Shown here one piece after another: positions 1 through 6,805 of a stretch of DNA of 8,445 bases. A model generated the notes under the pieces. That model did no database searches, was not told the origin of the DNA, and saw only the letters and a program-made list of their open reading frames with translations. The DNA comes from an uncultured Mucispirillum sp. Its GTDB lineage: Bacteria; Chrysiogenota; Deferribacteres; Deferribacterales; Mucispirillaceae. Numbering within the stretch: the stretch's first letter is position 1; every line of letters starts with the position of its first letter. The translations under genes were made by a program, and so were the position numbers. The stretch spans positions 1-8,445 of the forward strand of contig CAMEOC010000032.1 of the NCBI GenBank assembly GCA_945929285.1. The letters are read 5' to 3'.

Positions 1-1
1 G

Positions 2-487
2 GGCAACGATGTGCGGGCAAAAATAGCAGAGATAGTGCAGCAAAGTTGGGCACAAGCTGGGGTGGAAGTGCATATTCGCCCATTGGAGTGGGCAACTATG
101 CTTAGTGCCACAAGAAAAGGTGATTTTGATGCTGTAATATTAGGCTGGTCTACTCCACTAGACCCAGACCAGTATGATATATGGGCAACTGAGCGGTGTA
201 AAGATAACGGGCAAAACTATATATGCTTTAGTAACGAAGAAGTGGATAAACTTTTAATAGAAGCAAGAAAAGAATTTAATGTGGAAAAGCGGAAAAATTA
301 TTATAACAGGGTGCAGGAAATATTATCAGATGAGCAGCCGTATACATTTTTATATTTTCCATATACAAATATAGCTTTAAGCAAGCGTTTTGAAAATGTA
401 AAGGCGGAAAAAGCAGGTATTACATATAACTTTATAGAATGGTATGTGAAAAAAGCTAACCAAAAATATCACCAGCTAACAAATTAG
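2..487 (+). CDS. ABC transporter solute-binding protein, family 5 (peptide/nickel type), C-terminal part
   Basis: This is the C-terminal end of a periplasmic or lipoprotein solute-binding protein of the DppA/OppA class (SBP_bac_5), which captures oligopeptides or similar ligands for an ABC importer. The reading frame is open to the left edge (G-N-D-V-R-A-K...), so the GTG at 11 is an internal valine codon and not a start. About 160 residues are visible. Typical family features are the stretch R-A-K-I-A-E-I-V-Q-Q-S-W, the 'G-V-E-V-x-I-R-P-L-E-W' strand and the 'D-A-V-I-L-G-W-S...L-D-P-D-Q-Y' segment, followed by the late helical region ('V-Q-E-I-L-S-D-E-Q-P') near the end of such proteins. The signal peptide and N-terminal lobe lie outside the window, so ligand class cannot be judged. 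It stops 9 nt before the first glycan gene, with no terminator between them. Confidence 0.88.
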   Translation, partial: GNDVRAKIAEIVQQSWAQAGVEVHIRPLEWATMLSATRKGDFDAVILGWSTPLDPDQYDIWATERCKDNGQNYICFSNEEVDKLLIEARKEFNVEKRKNYYNRVQEILSDEQPYTFLYFPYTNIALSKRFENVKAEKAGITYNFIEWYVKKANQKYHQLTN

Positions 488-496
488 GTATCATAT

Positions 497-1429
497 ATGA
501 TAAACAGGGCTAGAAAGCGGATATGTCTTTTTGCAGGGTATAATAAAGATGAAGTTATAGAAGACTATGTATTATACCTAATAGAAAAACTTTCCGCCAT
601 TTCCCATGTTTATTTCCTTGCAGATAATAATATAAAAGAAAAAGAAAAAGAAAAGTTAAGCCCTTATGTAAAGGGTGCTTATGGTTTTCACCATGGTAAA
701 TATGATTTTGGCTCATGGCAGGAATTAATAAATATATTGGGCTGGGAAAAACTAGCAGAATATGATGAGCTTATTTTAGTAAATGATAGTGTAATAGGTC
801 CATTATATAATATTCAAATATTAATAGATAAAACAGTTTTAGATGAAGAATGGCAGGTGTGCGGTATAAATTCAGCATATGACTATAAAAACTGGCACTT
901 AAGCAGCTATTTTTTAATGGTAAAAAAAGAAGTATTTTTATCAGATATTTTTAAAAACTATATTTCTTCAATAGAAAAAGAAGAAAATGTGGAAAAAGTA
1001 ATAGAAAAATATGAAGTAGGCCTATCTAAATTATTACTTGAAAACGGCTACAATGTAAAAAGCATAACAGATTTTAGGAAAAATATATATATTTCCTGGC
1101 GAAAGTTTATAGTAAAAGGAAGCCCATTTTTAAAGAAAAAAATATTTGGTTATGAGCTTTTCTTTTTAAGCAGAACATTTGGCTGGAGCTTTTATTTAAA
1201 AAGGCATACAAATTTTAATATAGATGTTATAAAAAAACATATAAAATATGTGTATAAAAACACAAGCTATATAAAGCTTTTATTTAATAAAAACTTTTGG
1301 AAATATGCACTTAAAGGTGCATTAAAAATAAATATGGAAGAAGATAGAAAAATAATAAGAATATTTGGTATATATATACTAAATAAAGTAGATTACGGCA
1401 CAAATAAAATAAAGGTAATGGGGAAATAG
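497..1429 (+). CDS. RgpF-like rhamnan synthesis F family protein
   Basis: The 310-residue product resembles the rhamnan synthesis protein F family (RgpF, Pfam PF05045), glycosyltransferase-like proteins found in loci for rhamnose-containing and other cell-surface polysaccharides. Visible family hallmarks are an N-terminal strand 'K-R-I-C-L-F-A-G-Y' (residues 7-15), 'I-E-D-Y-V-L-Y-L-I-E-K-L' (21-32), the 'K-Y-D-F-G-S-W' motif (68-74), 'L-V-N-D-S-V-I-G-P-L' (94-103) and 'H-L-S-S-Y-F-L-M-V' (134-142). It is shorter than the streptococcal RgpF proteins and corresponds to a single domain. The C-terminal third is lysine- and aromatic-rich, as in many membrane-associated glycosyltransferases. The ATG at 497 follows the previous stop by 9 nt, with AGGT (486-489) overlapping that stop as a weak ribosome binding site. 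Its own stop TAG directly abuts the galE start. The sugar transferred cannot be predicted; family assignment is fairly secure. Confidence 0.83.
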   Translation: MINRARKRICLFAGYNKDEVIEDYVLYLIEKLSAISHVYFLADNNIKEKEKEKLSPYVKGAYGFHHGKYDFGSWQELINILGWEKLAEYDELILVNDSVIGPLYNIQILIDKTVLDEEWQVCGINSAYDYKNWHLSSYFLMVKKEVFLSDIFKNYISSIEKEENVEKVIEKYEVGLSKLLLENGYNVKSITDFRKNIYISWRKFIVKGSPFLKKKIFGYELFFLSRTFGWSFYLKRHTNFNIDVIKKHIKYVYKNTSYIKLLFNKNFWKYALKGALKINMEEDRKIIRIFGIYILNKVDYGTNKIKVMGK

Positions 1430-2428
1430 ATGAATATTTTAATAACTGGTGGGCTTGGCTATATAGGAAGCCATACAGTAATAGAATGTATAAATAATGG
1501 CCATAATGCTATAATAGTTGATAACCTGTATAACTCTAAAATAGAAGTGCTGCATAAGCTTAATAAATTTTTAAATAAAGATATCACTTTTTATAAAATA
1601 GATATGCAGGATATAAAAGAGCTGGAAAATGTATTTAAAGAAAATAAAATAGATGCAGTTATACATTTTGCAGGTTATAAAGCAGTGGGTGAATCAGTTG
1701 AAAAGCCGTTAAAATATTATGAAAATAATATAGGTATAACCATAAACCTTTTAAAATTAATGGAAAAATATGGTGTGAAAAAAATAATATTTAGTTCATC
1801 AGCAACAGTATATAAAGAAAGCAAAATATTACCATTAACTGAAAATATGCCACTAGGTGTTACAAACCCATACGGCAGAAGTAAACTAATAATAGAAGAA
1901 ATATTGCAGGATATAGCTTTTAGTGATAAAGATTTTAAAGCTGTAATATTAAGATACTTTAACCCAATAGGGGCACATATTAGCGGGCTTTTTGGGGAAG
2001 ATAATAATGGAATACCAAATAATTTAATGCCATATATTGTAAAAGTTGCAAAAGGTGAGCTTGAATATTTAAGGGTATTTGGCAATGATTATAATACAAA
2101 AGACGGCACAGGGGTGCGGGACTATATACATGTGGTAGATTTAGCAAAAGCCCATATTAAAGCCATAAAAGCTTTTGATTTTAGCAAAAATATAAATATA
2201 TATAATATTGGCACAGGCACAGGCTATTCAGTATTGGATATAGTTAAAAATTTTGAAAAAGCAACAGGCATACATATACCATATAAAATAGTGGAAAGAA
2301 GAAGCGGCGATATTGGGGAATATTATGCAGATAGTAAAAAGGCAAAAAAAGAAATAGATTTTACAGCAGAATATGGTATATTAGAAATGTGTAAAGATGC
2401 ATGGAATTATGAAAAAAATAGGGGATAA
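1430..2428 (+). CDS. galE: UDP-glucose 4-epimerase
   Basis: This is a full-length (332 aa) extended short-chain dehydrogenase that interconverts UDP-glucose and UDP-galactose through a bound NAD, supplying UDP-Gal to the neighbouring glycosyltransferases. The Rossmann motif G-G-L-G-Y-I-G lies at residues 7-13. The catalytic Ser is S124 within 'S-S-S-A-T-V-Y', and the Y-x-x-x-K pair is Y148/K152 ('N-P-Y-G-R-S-K'). 'R-Y-F-N-P-I-G-A-H' (175-183) and 'V-R-D-Y-I-H-V-V-D-L' (229-238) are characteristic of GalE. 'R-R-S-G-D-I-G-E-Y-Y-A-D' (290-301) forms the nucleotide-sugar site; Y298 aligns with E. coli Y299, a residue linked to restriction to UDP-Glc/UDP-Gal rather than N-acetylated sugars. The ATG immediately follows the RgpF-like gene's stop, with GGGG (1420-1423) upstream as ribosome binding site. 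Only one nucleotide separates its stop from the next start, indicating tight co-translation. Confidence 0.95.
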   Translation: MNILITGGLGYIGSHTVIECINNGHNAIIVDNLYNSKIEVLHKLNKFLNKDITFYKIDMQDIKELENVFKENKIDAVIHFAGYKAVGESVEKPLKYYENNIGITINLLKLMEKYGVKKIIFSSSATVYKESKILPLTENMPLGVTNPYGRSKLIIEEILQDIAFSDKDFKAVILRYFNPIGAHISGLFGEDNNGIPNNLMPYIVKVAKGELEYLRVFGNDYNTKDGTGVRDYIHVVDLAKAHIKAIKAFDFSKNINIYNIGTGTGYSVLDIVKNFEKATGIHIPYKIVERRSGDIGEYYADSKKAKKEIDFTAEYGILEMCKDAWNYEKNRG

Positions 2429-2429
2429 A

Positions 2430-2717
2430 ATGGAAAAATTAAGTGTAATAGTACCAGTATATAATACATACCCATATTTAAGGCAGTGTTTAGAAAGCAT
2501 TATAAACCAAACATATAAAAATTTAGAAATTATAATAGTTAATGATGCTTCCCCATATATTGAAGATGATGAAATATGCAAAGAATACGCAGAAAAAGAT
2601 AAAAGAATAATATATATAAAGCATGATACAAATAAATCACAAGGTGGTGCAAGAAATACAGGAATAAAAGCAGCCACAGGAAAATATATTACATTTGTAG
2701 ATAGTGATGATTATTTA
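2430..2717 (+). repeat. GT2 cassette repeat, copy 1 (first 96 codons)
   Basis: Direct repeat of about 288 nt shared with 4686-4973, 5756-6043 and 6793-7080. Positions 2454-2525 are identical over 72 nt to 5780-5851 and 6817-6888 by hand comparison. Similarity ends sharply just after the D-S-D-D codons. Confidence 0.85.
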
Positions 2718-3488
2718 CATGATTTAAAAGGCTATGAAGATGTTATTACAATAATGGAAAAAAACTCATATAATCATGCAATACTTGACCATAAAATATT
2801 AGAATTGGACGGAACTGCTAAGTATGTTCCAATAATTAATAAATACTATAAAAAAAATAAAAAAATAAACCCTAAAAGAATAATGAATGTAACGGTATTT
2901 AATAAAATATATTTAACAAAAGAACTGCAAGATAATAATATTTATTTTGAAGAAAATATGAAATATGAAGATGGCCCTTTTACATATAAATATATTTTAG
3001 CAATTAATCCAAATGTAATACATACTGGAAAAAGTATGTATATGTATAGGATGCAGAATGAGTCCACAACACACAATCCAAAAAATTTATTAGATGTTCC
3101 AAAAAGCCATCAATTAATTTATGATAATATTAAAGAGCATGGAAAGGAAGAAGAATATACAGAAAATATTATAAAACAATTTAATTGGTTTAATAATGGA
3201 GTATGGGGCTTAAATAAAGAAGATTTAAAGAAATATACTAAAGAATATAAAGATTTTATGAAAAATTCAAATATTACTCCAGATAAAATAAGGAAATATG
3301 GAGATATATCTTATATACTACAGTTTATAGAAGATGATGAAATAAGAAAAATGTGCCAAGAAATACTAGCACCATTTAAAGAAATAGATAATAAAATAAT
3401 ACCAGAAAATAAATATATATATAAAATAAAAAGGGAAATAAAAAGAATAATAAAACAAATAAATATGGTATTAAAATTTAAAAATTAA
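2430..3488 (+). CDS. Glycosyltransferase family 2, array copy 1
   Basis: This 352-residue inverting GT-A fold glycosyltransferase should transfer a sugar from a nucleotide donor to a growing surface glycan at the cytoplasmic face. The donor-binding half starts with 'S-V-I-V-P-V-Y-N' (5-12), continues with 'I-I-I-V-N-D-A-S' (34-41) and 'G-G-A-R-N-T-G' (72-78), and ends in the metal-binding D-S-D-D (91-94). A likely catalytic E-D pair is at 180-181 ('K-Y-E-D-G-P-F'), and a 'Y-R-M-Q-N-E-S' motif lies at 206-212. The C-terminus is a lysine-rich helix (331-352), perhaps for membrane contact. I chose ATG 2430, one nt after the galE stop, over the in-frame ATG at 2397 inside galE: it has AGGGG 5-6 nt upstream and the product begins M-E-K-L/I-S exactly as in its three paralogues. 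The first 96 codons are nearly the same as in copies 2-4. Its 3' end overlaps a decayed copy. Confidence 0.93.
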   Translation: MEKLSVIVPVYNTYPYLRQCLESIINQTYKNLEIIIVNDASPYIEDDEICKEYAEKDKRIIYIKHDTNKSQGGARNTGIKAATGKYITFVDSDDYLHDLKGYEDVITIMEKNSYNHAILDHKILELDGTAKYVPIINKYYKKNKKINPKRIMNVTVFNKIYLTKELQDNNIYFEENMKYEDGPFTYKYILAINPNVIHTGKSMYMYRMQNESTTHNPKNLLDVPKSHQLIYDNIKEHGKEEEYTENIIKQFNWFNNGVWGLNKEDLKKYTKEYKDFMKNSNITPDKIRKYGDISYILQFIEDDEIRKMCQEILAPFKEIDNKIIPENKYIYKIKREIKRIIKQINMVLKFKN

Positions 3489-3616
3489 GTGCAATAGTGC
3501 CAGTATATAATGAATATCAATATTTAAGACAGTGTTTAGAAAAAATTATAAAACAAATATATAAGAATATAGAAATAATAGTGGTAAATGATTCTAATCT
3601 AAATGGTAATGACTAA
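3476..3616 (+). pseudogene. Decayed N-terminal remnant of a fifth family-2 glycosyltransferase
   Basis: Read in the frame of the GT2 cassette, 3482-3613 encodes 'K-L-S-A-I-V-P-V-Y-N-E-Y-Q-Y-L-R-Q-C-L-E', then 'K-I-I-K-Q-I-Y-K-N-I-E-I-I-V-V-N-D-S', a clear match to residues 3 to about 40 of the paralogues, before a stop at 3614-3616. The position of the start codon reads ATT instead of ATG (3476-3478), and the second codon is TAA where the paralogues have GAA, so it cannot start there. The 13-nt overlap with the upstream gene's end matches the geometry at the two intact junctions, so this was once the next gene of the array. The internal GGTGGT ribosome binding site is also lost in the upstream tail. 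At about three quarters protein identity it is more diverged than the intact copies are from each other. No catalytic D-x-D region or C-terminal half remains. Confidence 0.82.
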
Positions 3617-3764
3617 TACAAAAAAATGATTATATTTATTCTACATATAATATTATTAGGAATGATATATAAGTAAAAAATAAAAAGCATATGTTAAAAT
3701 TACATGATTATGCAGGTTATAATTAATAATATATATGAGAAAAATTTTTATATTGGGATGAATA
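3617..3764 (+). other. Non-coding, degenerate stretch between the remnant and the GT-D gene
   Basis: These 148 nt contain no intact gene. One frame (3616-3726) reads as two short pieces without stops in between except one, ending in 'K-H-M-L-K-L-H-D-Y-A-G-Y-N', which looks more like a protein scrap than random AT-rich DNA, but I cannot assign it to a family. The stretch is probably the eroded body of the lost glycosyltransferase, or debris from the event that brought in the GT-D gene. It also carries a weak promoter candidate, described separately. Confidence 0.4.
3694..3723 (+). promoter_or_regulatory. Weak candidate promoter upstream of the GT-D gene
   Basis: A perfect TATAAT (3718-3723) is preceded at 18 nt by TTAAAA (3694-3699, four of six matches to the -35 consensus), about 41 nt before the GT-D start. 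It lies in the only sizeable gap of the operon, where an internal promoter would make sense. In such AT-rich DNA a TATAAT arises easily by chance, so support is low. Confidence 0.25.
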
Positions 3765-4652
3765 ATGGGATTAATAACGTTTATAAATAATATAAGATAT
3801 TTAGCAAGATATAATTTAAAGGAAATGCATAGAAAAAAAGATATCGAATTAAATTATAAAGAATTTAGAGATATTATAAAACTTATTCCTTATTTCGATA
3901 ATACAGAGATAGTGAAAGTTAATATTTTAAATGTAGAAAAAACGATTGATTTGTTAATAAATACAAATAAATCAATGGTTAGATATGGTGATGGAGAATT
4001 TTCAATAATGGATGGAAAAAGCATACCATTCCAAATCTATGATATTAATTTATCATCTAAATTAAAAAAAATAATAAGAAATAATAATGAAAATATTTTA
4101 GTTGGCCTTGGAAATATATTTTATAAAATTCAGTTTAATAAATATACAGATACAGTACAAGATTTTATACTAAGATATGTAGCAAAAGAACATGAAAAGT
4201 TAGAAAAGTTTATAGATAAAAACAAACAATATGTTAGTGCAGAAGTTACAATAATGTATCAGCATTATATGGAATATAACTTTGAGGAACATTTTAATAA
4301 AATAAAAAAGATATGGGAAAATAAAGAAATAGTAATAGTATGTGGTGAAACAGTATTTAAAAACATAGACTATAACATATTTGATAATAGTAAAAGTATA
4401 GACTATATTTATGCACCATCAAAAAATGCTTTTGATAAATATGATGAGCTATTATCAAGAACACTTAAGTATGACAAAAATAAATTATTTATAATAATTT
4501 TAGGACCAACGGCTAATATTTTAGCTTATGACTTAGCTAATAAAGGTTATAGAGCATTAGATTTAGGACATATTGCCAAAGATTATGATGCTTATGTTAA
4601 AAATACAGAAAGAACAAAAGAGAATATAGATAAATTCTATGAGCCTGATTAA
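3765..4652 (+). CDS. GT-D fold glycosyltransferase (DUF1792 / SP_1767 family)
   Basis: The 295-residue product matches the GT-D fold glycosyltransferase family (formerly DUF1792), known from streptococcal adhesin glycosylation, where a member extends an O-linked glycan on a serine-rich protein, and also found in many polysaccharide loci. Hallmarks are 'S-M-V-R-Y-G-D-G-E-F' (70-79), which carries the D-x-E motif (D76, E78) thought to bind metal and donor, 'I-P-F-Q' (87-90), 'I-I-L-G-P-T-A-N-I-L-A-Y-D-L' (244-257) and 'G-Y-R-A-L-D-L-G-H-I' (261-270). The length is normal for the single domain. It has no signal peptide or clear membrane segment, so it is probably cytosolic. The ATG at 3765 has GGGATGA 4-10 nt upstream; an ATG at 3758 is out of frame and quickly closed. 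It interrupts a GT2 array where another GT2 copy has decayed. Donor and acceptor are unknown. Confidence 0.88.
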   Translation: MGLITFINNIRYLARYNLKEMHRKKDIELNYKEFRDIIKLIPYFDNTEIVKVNILNVEKTIDLLINTNKSMVRYGDGEFSIMDGKSIPFQIYDINLSSKLKKIIRNNNENILVGLGNIFYKIQFNKYTDTVQDFILRYVAKEHEKLEKFIDKNKQYVSAEVTIMYQHYMEYNFEEHFNKIKKIWENKEIVIVCGETVFKNIDYNIFDNSKSIDYIYAPSKNAFDKYDELLSRTLKYDKNKLFIIILGPTANILAYDLANKGYRALDLGHIAKDYDAYVKNTERTKENIDKFYEPD

Positions 4653-4685
4653 TATAGTTTTTATAATAAAGGAAAAGTGTAATTT

Positions 4686-4973
4686 ATGGAAAAAATAAGT
4701 GTAATAATACCAGTATATAATACATACCCATATTTAAGGCAGTGTTTAGAAAGTATAATAAACCAAACATATAAAAATTTAGAAATTATAATAGTCAATG
4801 ATGCTTCCCCGTATATTGAAGATGATGAAATATGTAAAGAATATGCAAGTAAAGATGAAAGAATAATATATATAAAACATAATATAAATAAATTTCAAGG
4901 TGGAGCAAGAAATACAGGTATAAAAGCAGCAACAGGAAAATATATTACATTTATTGATAGCGATGATTATTTA
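4686..4973 (+). repeat. GT2 cassette repeat, copy 2
   Basis: Second copy of the cassette repeat. It differs from the other copies mainly at scattered third positions and in the codons for residues 66-70, which vary in every copy. Upstream DNA is not shared with copies 3 and 4. Confidence 0.85.
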
Positions 4974-5768
4974 GGGGATTTAGATACATATACTGAATGT
5001 ATAAAATATTTTGAAATAGATGTAGATATATTATTTTTTAAATATAGTAGATTAGAAGTAAGTAAACAAATTAATTATGATTTATGTTATAAAGAAAATT
5101 ATAGTAAAAAATACCAATTAGGAGTAGATATAAATATAGATATTAATAATACAGATGTTATTGCATGGAATAAGATTTTCGATAAAGAAAAATTAAAAAA
5201 TAATTTATACTTTTTAGAAAATACAAAATTTGAGGATATAGAATTTTGGTATAGAATGGTTGTATGCGAAAAGCCAATAGTATATGGAGTTGATAAAGTA
5301 TATTACATTTATAGAAATAATTCAGAATCAGTAACAAATAATATGGTTAAGTCAATGGAAGATTTTATAGTAATACTTAACACTATGTTGAGCTTATACA
5401 ATAAATATAAAACAGATAAAGCAAGAATTTTATTTCTAAAATATTTGCATGTATTTGAACACATAGTAAAGAATTATAAAAATATAGATGATGAACGATA
5501 TAGTAGATTAGTAAGAGAAATGGTACTAATTATCAAAGGAATACAGCTAACAGAAAATGAATTTATACAATATTTAGGATTTCACTTTTATGAGAATTTA
5601 TTTTATGACAAATATATATATAATATGTATAAAGAAACAGAAAAAAAAATAAATAAAAAAATTTATAAGTATATATTTATACAAGATAATTTAATATTAT
5701 ATAAAATAAAAAAAGAAATAAAAAGAATTATAAAACAAATCGGTGGTATTTTTAAATGGAAAAACTAA
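4686..5768 (+). CDS. Glycosyltransferase family 2, array copy 2
   Basis: This 360-residue paralogue of copy 1 has the same donor-side cassette: 'P-V-Y-N' at 9-12, 'V-N-D-A-S' at 37-41, 'G-G-A-R-N-T-G' at 72-78 and D-S-D-D at 91-94. After residue 97 it differs almost completely in sequence, while keeping the fold's landmarks: 'W-N-K-I-F' (161-165), the E-D pair (183-184, 'K-F-E-D-I-E-F-W-Y-R') and 'Y-R-N-N-S-E-S' (209-215). It therefore probably transfers a sugar to a different acceptor. The last 22 residues form the shared basic tail ending 'I-G-G-I-F-K-W-K-N'; the DNA for this tail contains the ribosome binding site and start codon of copy 3, giving a 13-nt overlap. It starts 33 nt after the GT-D gene with AAAGGA about 12 nt upstream of ATG 4686. 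A run of nine A (5641-5649) encodes lysines. Confidence 0.93.
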   Translation: MEKISVIIPVYNTYPYLRQCLESIINQTYKNLEIIIVNDASPYIEDDEICKEYASKDERIIYIKHNINKFQGGARNTGIKAATGKYITFIDSDDYLGDLDTYTECIKYFEIDVDILFFKYSRLEVSKQINYDLCYKENYSKKYQLGVDINIDINNTDVIAWNKIFDKEKLKNNLYFLENTKFEDIEFWYRMVVCEKPIVYGVDKVYYIYRNNSESVTNNMVKSMEDFIVILNTMLSLYNKYKTDKARILFLKYLHVFEHIVKNYKNIDDERYSRLVREMVLIIKGIQLTENEFIQYLGFHFYENLFYDKYIYNMYKETEKKINKKIYKYIFIQDNLILYKIKKEIKRIIKQIGGIFKWKN

Positions 5769-6043
5769 GTGTTGTAGTGCCAGTATATAATACATACCCA
5801 TATTTAAGGCAGTGTTTAGAAAGCATTATAAACCAAACATATAAAAATTTAGAGATAATAGTAGTTAATGATGCTTCCCCGTATATTGAAGATGATGAAA
5901 TATGCAAAGAATATGCAAGTATAGATGAAAGAATAATATATATAAAACATGAAGAAAATAAAAGACAAGGTGGGGCAAGAAATACAGGTATAAAAGTAGC
6001 AACAGGAAAATATATTACATTTATTGATAGTGATGATTTTTTA
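5700..6043 (+). repeat. Junction-spanning GT2 repeat, copy 3 (tail of copy 2 plus cassette of copy 3)
   Basis: About 344 nt that starts at the shared tail of the previous gene and runs through the 13-nt overlap into the cassette of the next. It matches 6737-7080 throughout; the cassette portion differs at about 24 of 288 positions by hand count. The unit therefore spans a gene boundary instead of matching one gene. Confidence 0.85.
5742..5747 (+). promoter_or_regulatory. Ribosome binding site of GT2 copy 3 inside the end of copy 2
   Basis: GGTGGT, 8 nt before ATG 5756, is made of the two glycine codons of the conserved I-G-G tail of the upstream enzyme. Together with the 13-nt overlap it points to translational coupling. 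The site is absent from the tail of copy 1, whose downstream partner is dead. Confidence 0.6.
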
Positions 6044-6805
6044 ATTAAAGAAAATATATATGAGCTTGTAGTAAATACATTTAAAAATAATAAAAAGTTA
6101 GATGTGGTAGGTTTTAATGTAAATTATTATTATGATGAAACAAATATGTATGAAGCAATGTCATATGTAGATGTAAATAAAATATATAAAAAACCCAAAC
6201 TATTAAAAATAACAAATATGTCAGATATTATATGGCACAAAGTATTTATATTAAATTCAATAAAAGATAACAATATATATTTTAAAGAGAATTTTTTATA
6301 TGAAGATACGGATTTTATGATAAAATATATAATATTGATAAACCCGATATATCAATTTTTAGATATAGCAGCATACGGATTTAGGCAAAGAAATGATTCA
6401 GTAAGCCATACTAAATATTCAGCATCAAACAGGATAAAATCACTATATGAAACATATCGAGATTTAGAAGAAATATTTATACCTAATGAAAATATGAAAT
6501 ACTTTTTAAATTATATATTGGAAAATTATAGAGAAATAGAGAATGGTTTGGCAGAAGACAGTAAAGAACTAGAGTACTTAACAAATAAAATATTTAAGAA
6601 CCTGCAGGAAAATGAAATAACATTAGATATATTTTCCCTATTTATAAAGAATGAAGAAGTAAAAAAATGCTATGAAAGAAGTGTTTTAAAATATAAGCCT
6701 TACAAATATAAACTAGTAACACCAAATATTATAATATATAAAATAATAAGAGAAATAAAAAGAATTATACAACAAATCGGTGGTATTTTTAAATGGAAAA
6801 ACTAA
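5756..6805 (+). CDS. Glycosyltransferase family 2, array copy 3
   Basis: This 349-residue GT2 enzyme carries the conserved cassette (D-S-D-D at 91-94, followed by F-L rather than Y-L). Its acceptor-side half is its own: it keeps 'W-H-K-V-F' (160-164), E-D at 183-184 ('L-Y-E-D-T-D-F') and 'F-R-Q-R-N-D-S-V-S' (209-217). The tail 'K-I-I-R-E-I-K-R-I-I-Q-Q-I-G-G-I-F-K-W-K-N' closely matches that of copy 2. The start codon lies inside the last codons of copy 2, in a different frame, and aligns with the starts of copies 1, 2 and 4. The GGTGGT at 5742-5747 gives an 8-nt spacing, so initiation probably depends on ribosomes finishing copy 2. Sugar donor is unknown; sharing the cassette with its neighbours suggests a similar donor class, which is inference. 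Confidence 0.93.
   Translation: MEKLSVVVPVYNTYPYLRQCLESIINQTYKNLEIIVVNDASPYIEDDEICKEYASIDERIIYIKHEENKRQGGARNTGIKVATGKYITFIDSDDFLIKENIYELVVNTFKNNKKLDVVGFNVNYYYDETNMYEAMSYVDVNKIYKKPKLLKITNMSDIIWHKVFILNSIKDNNIYFKENFLYEDTDFMIKYIILINPIYQFLDIAAYGFRQRNDSVSHTKYSASNRIKSLYETYRDLEEIFIPNENMKYFLNYILENYREIENGLAEDSKELEYLTNKIFKNLQENEITLDIFSLFIKNEEVKKCYERSVLKYKPYKYKLVTPNIIIYKIIREIKRIIQQIGGIFKWKN

Noticed and set aside
1717..2085. Open frame of 122 codons on the minus strand inside galE
   Set aside because: It lies wholly within a well-supported epimerase gene, and its translation has no recognisable motifs; it is a shadow of AT-rich coding DNA.
2397..2429. Upstream in-frame start for GT2 copy 1, adding 11 residues
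   Set aside because: The extension lies inside galE, has no matching extension in the three paralogues, and ATG 2430 has a better placed AGGGG site.
2381..2677. Minus-strand open frame of 98 codons across the galE/GT2 junction
   Set aside because: Antisense to the conserved GT2 cassette. A similar antisense frame appears at 6886-7089 only because the cassette is repeated.
5641..5649. Run of nine A in GT2 copy 2 as a phase-variation tract
   Set aside because: It is a plain run of lysine codons in very AT-rich DNA, near the 3' end of the gene. Eight-A runs occur elsewhere, so nothing singles it out without population data.
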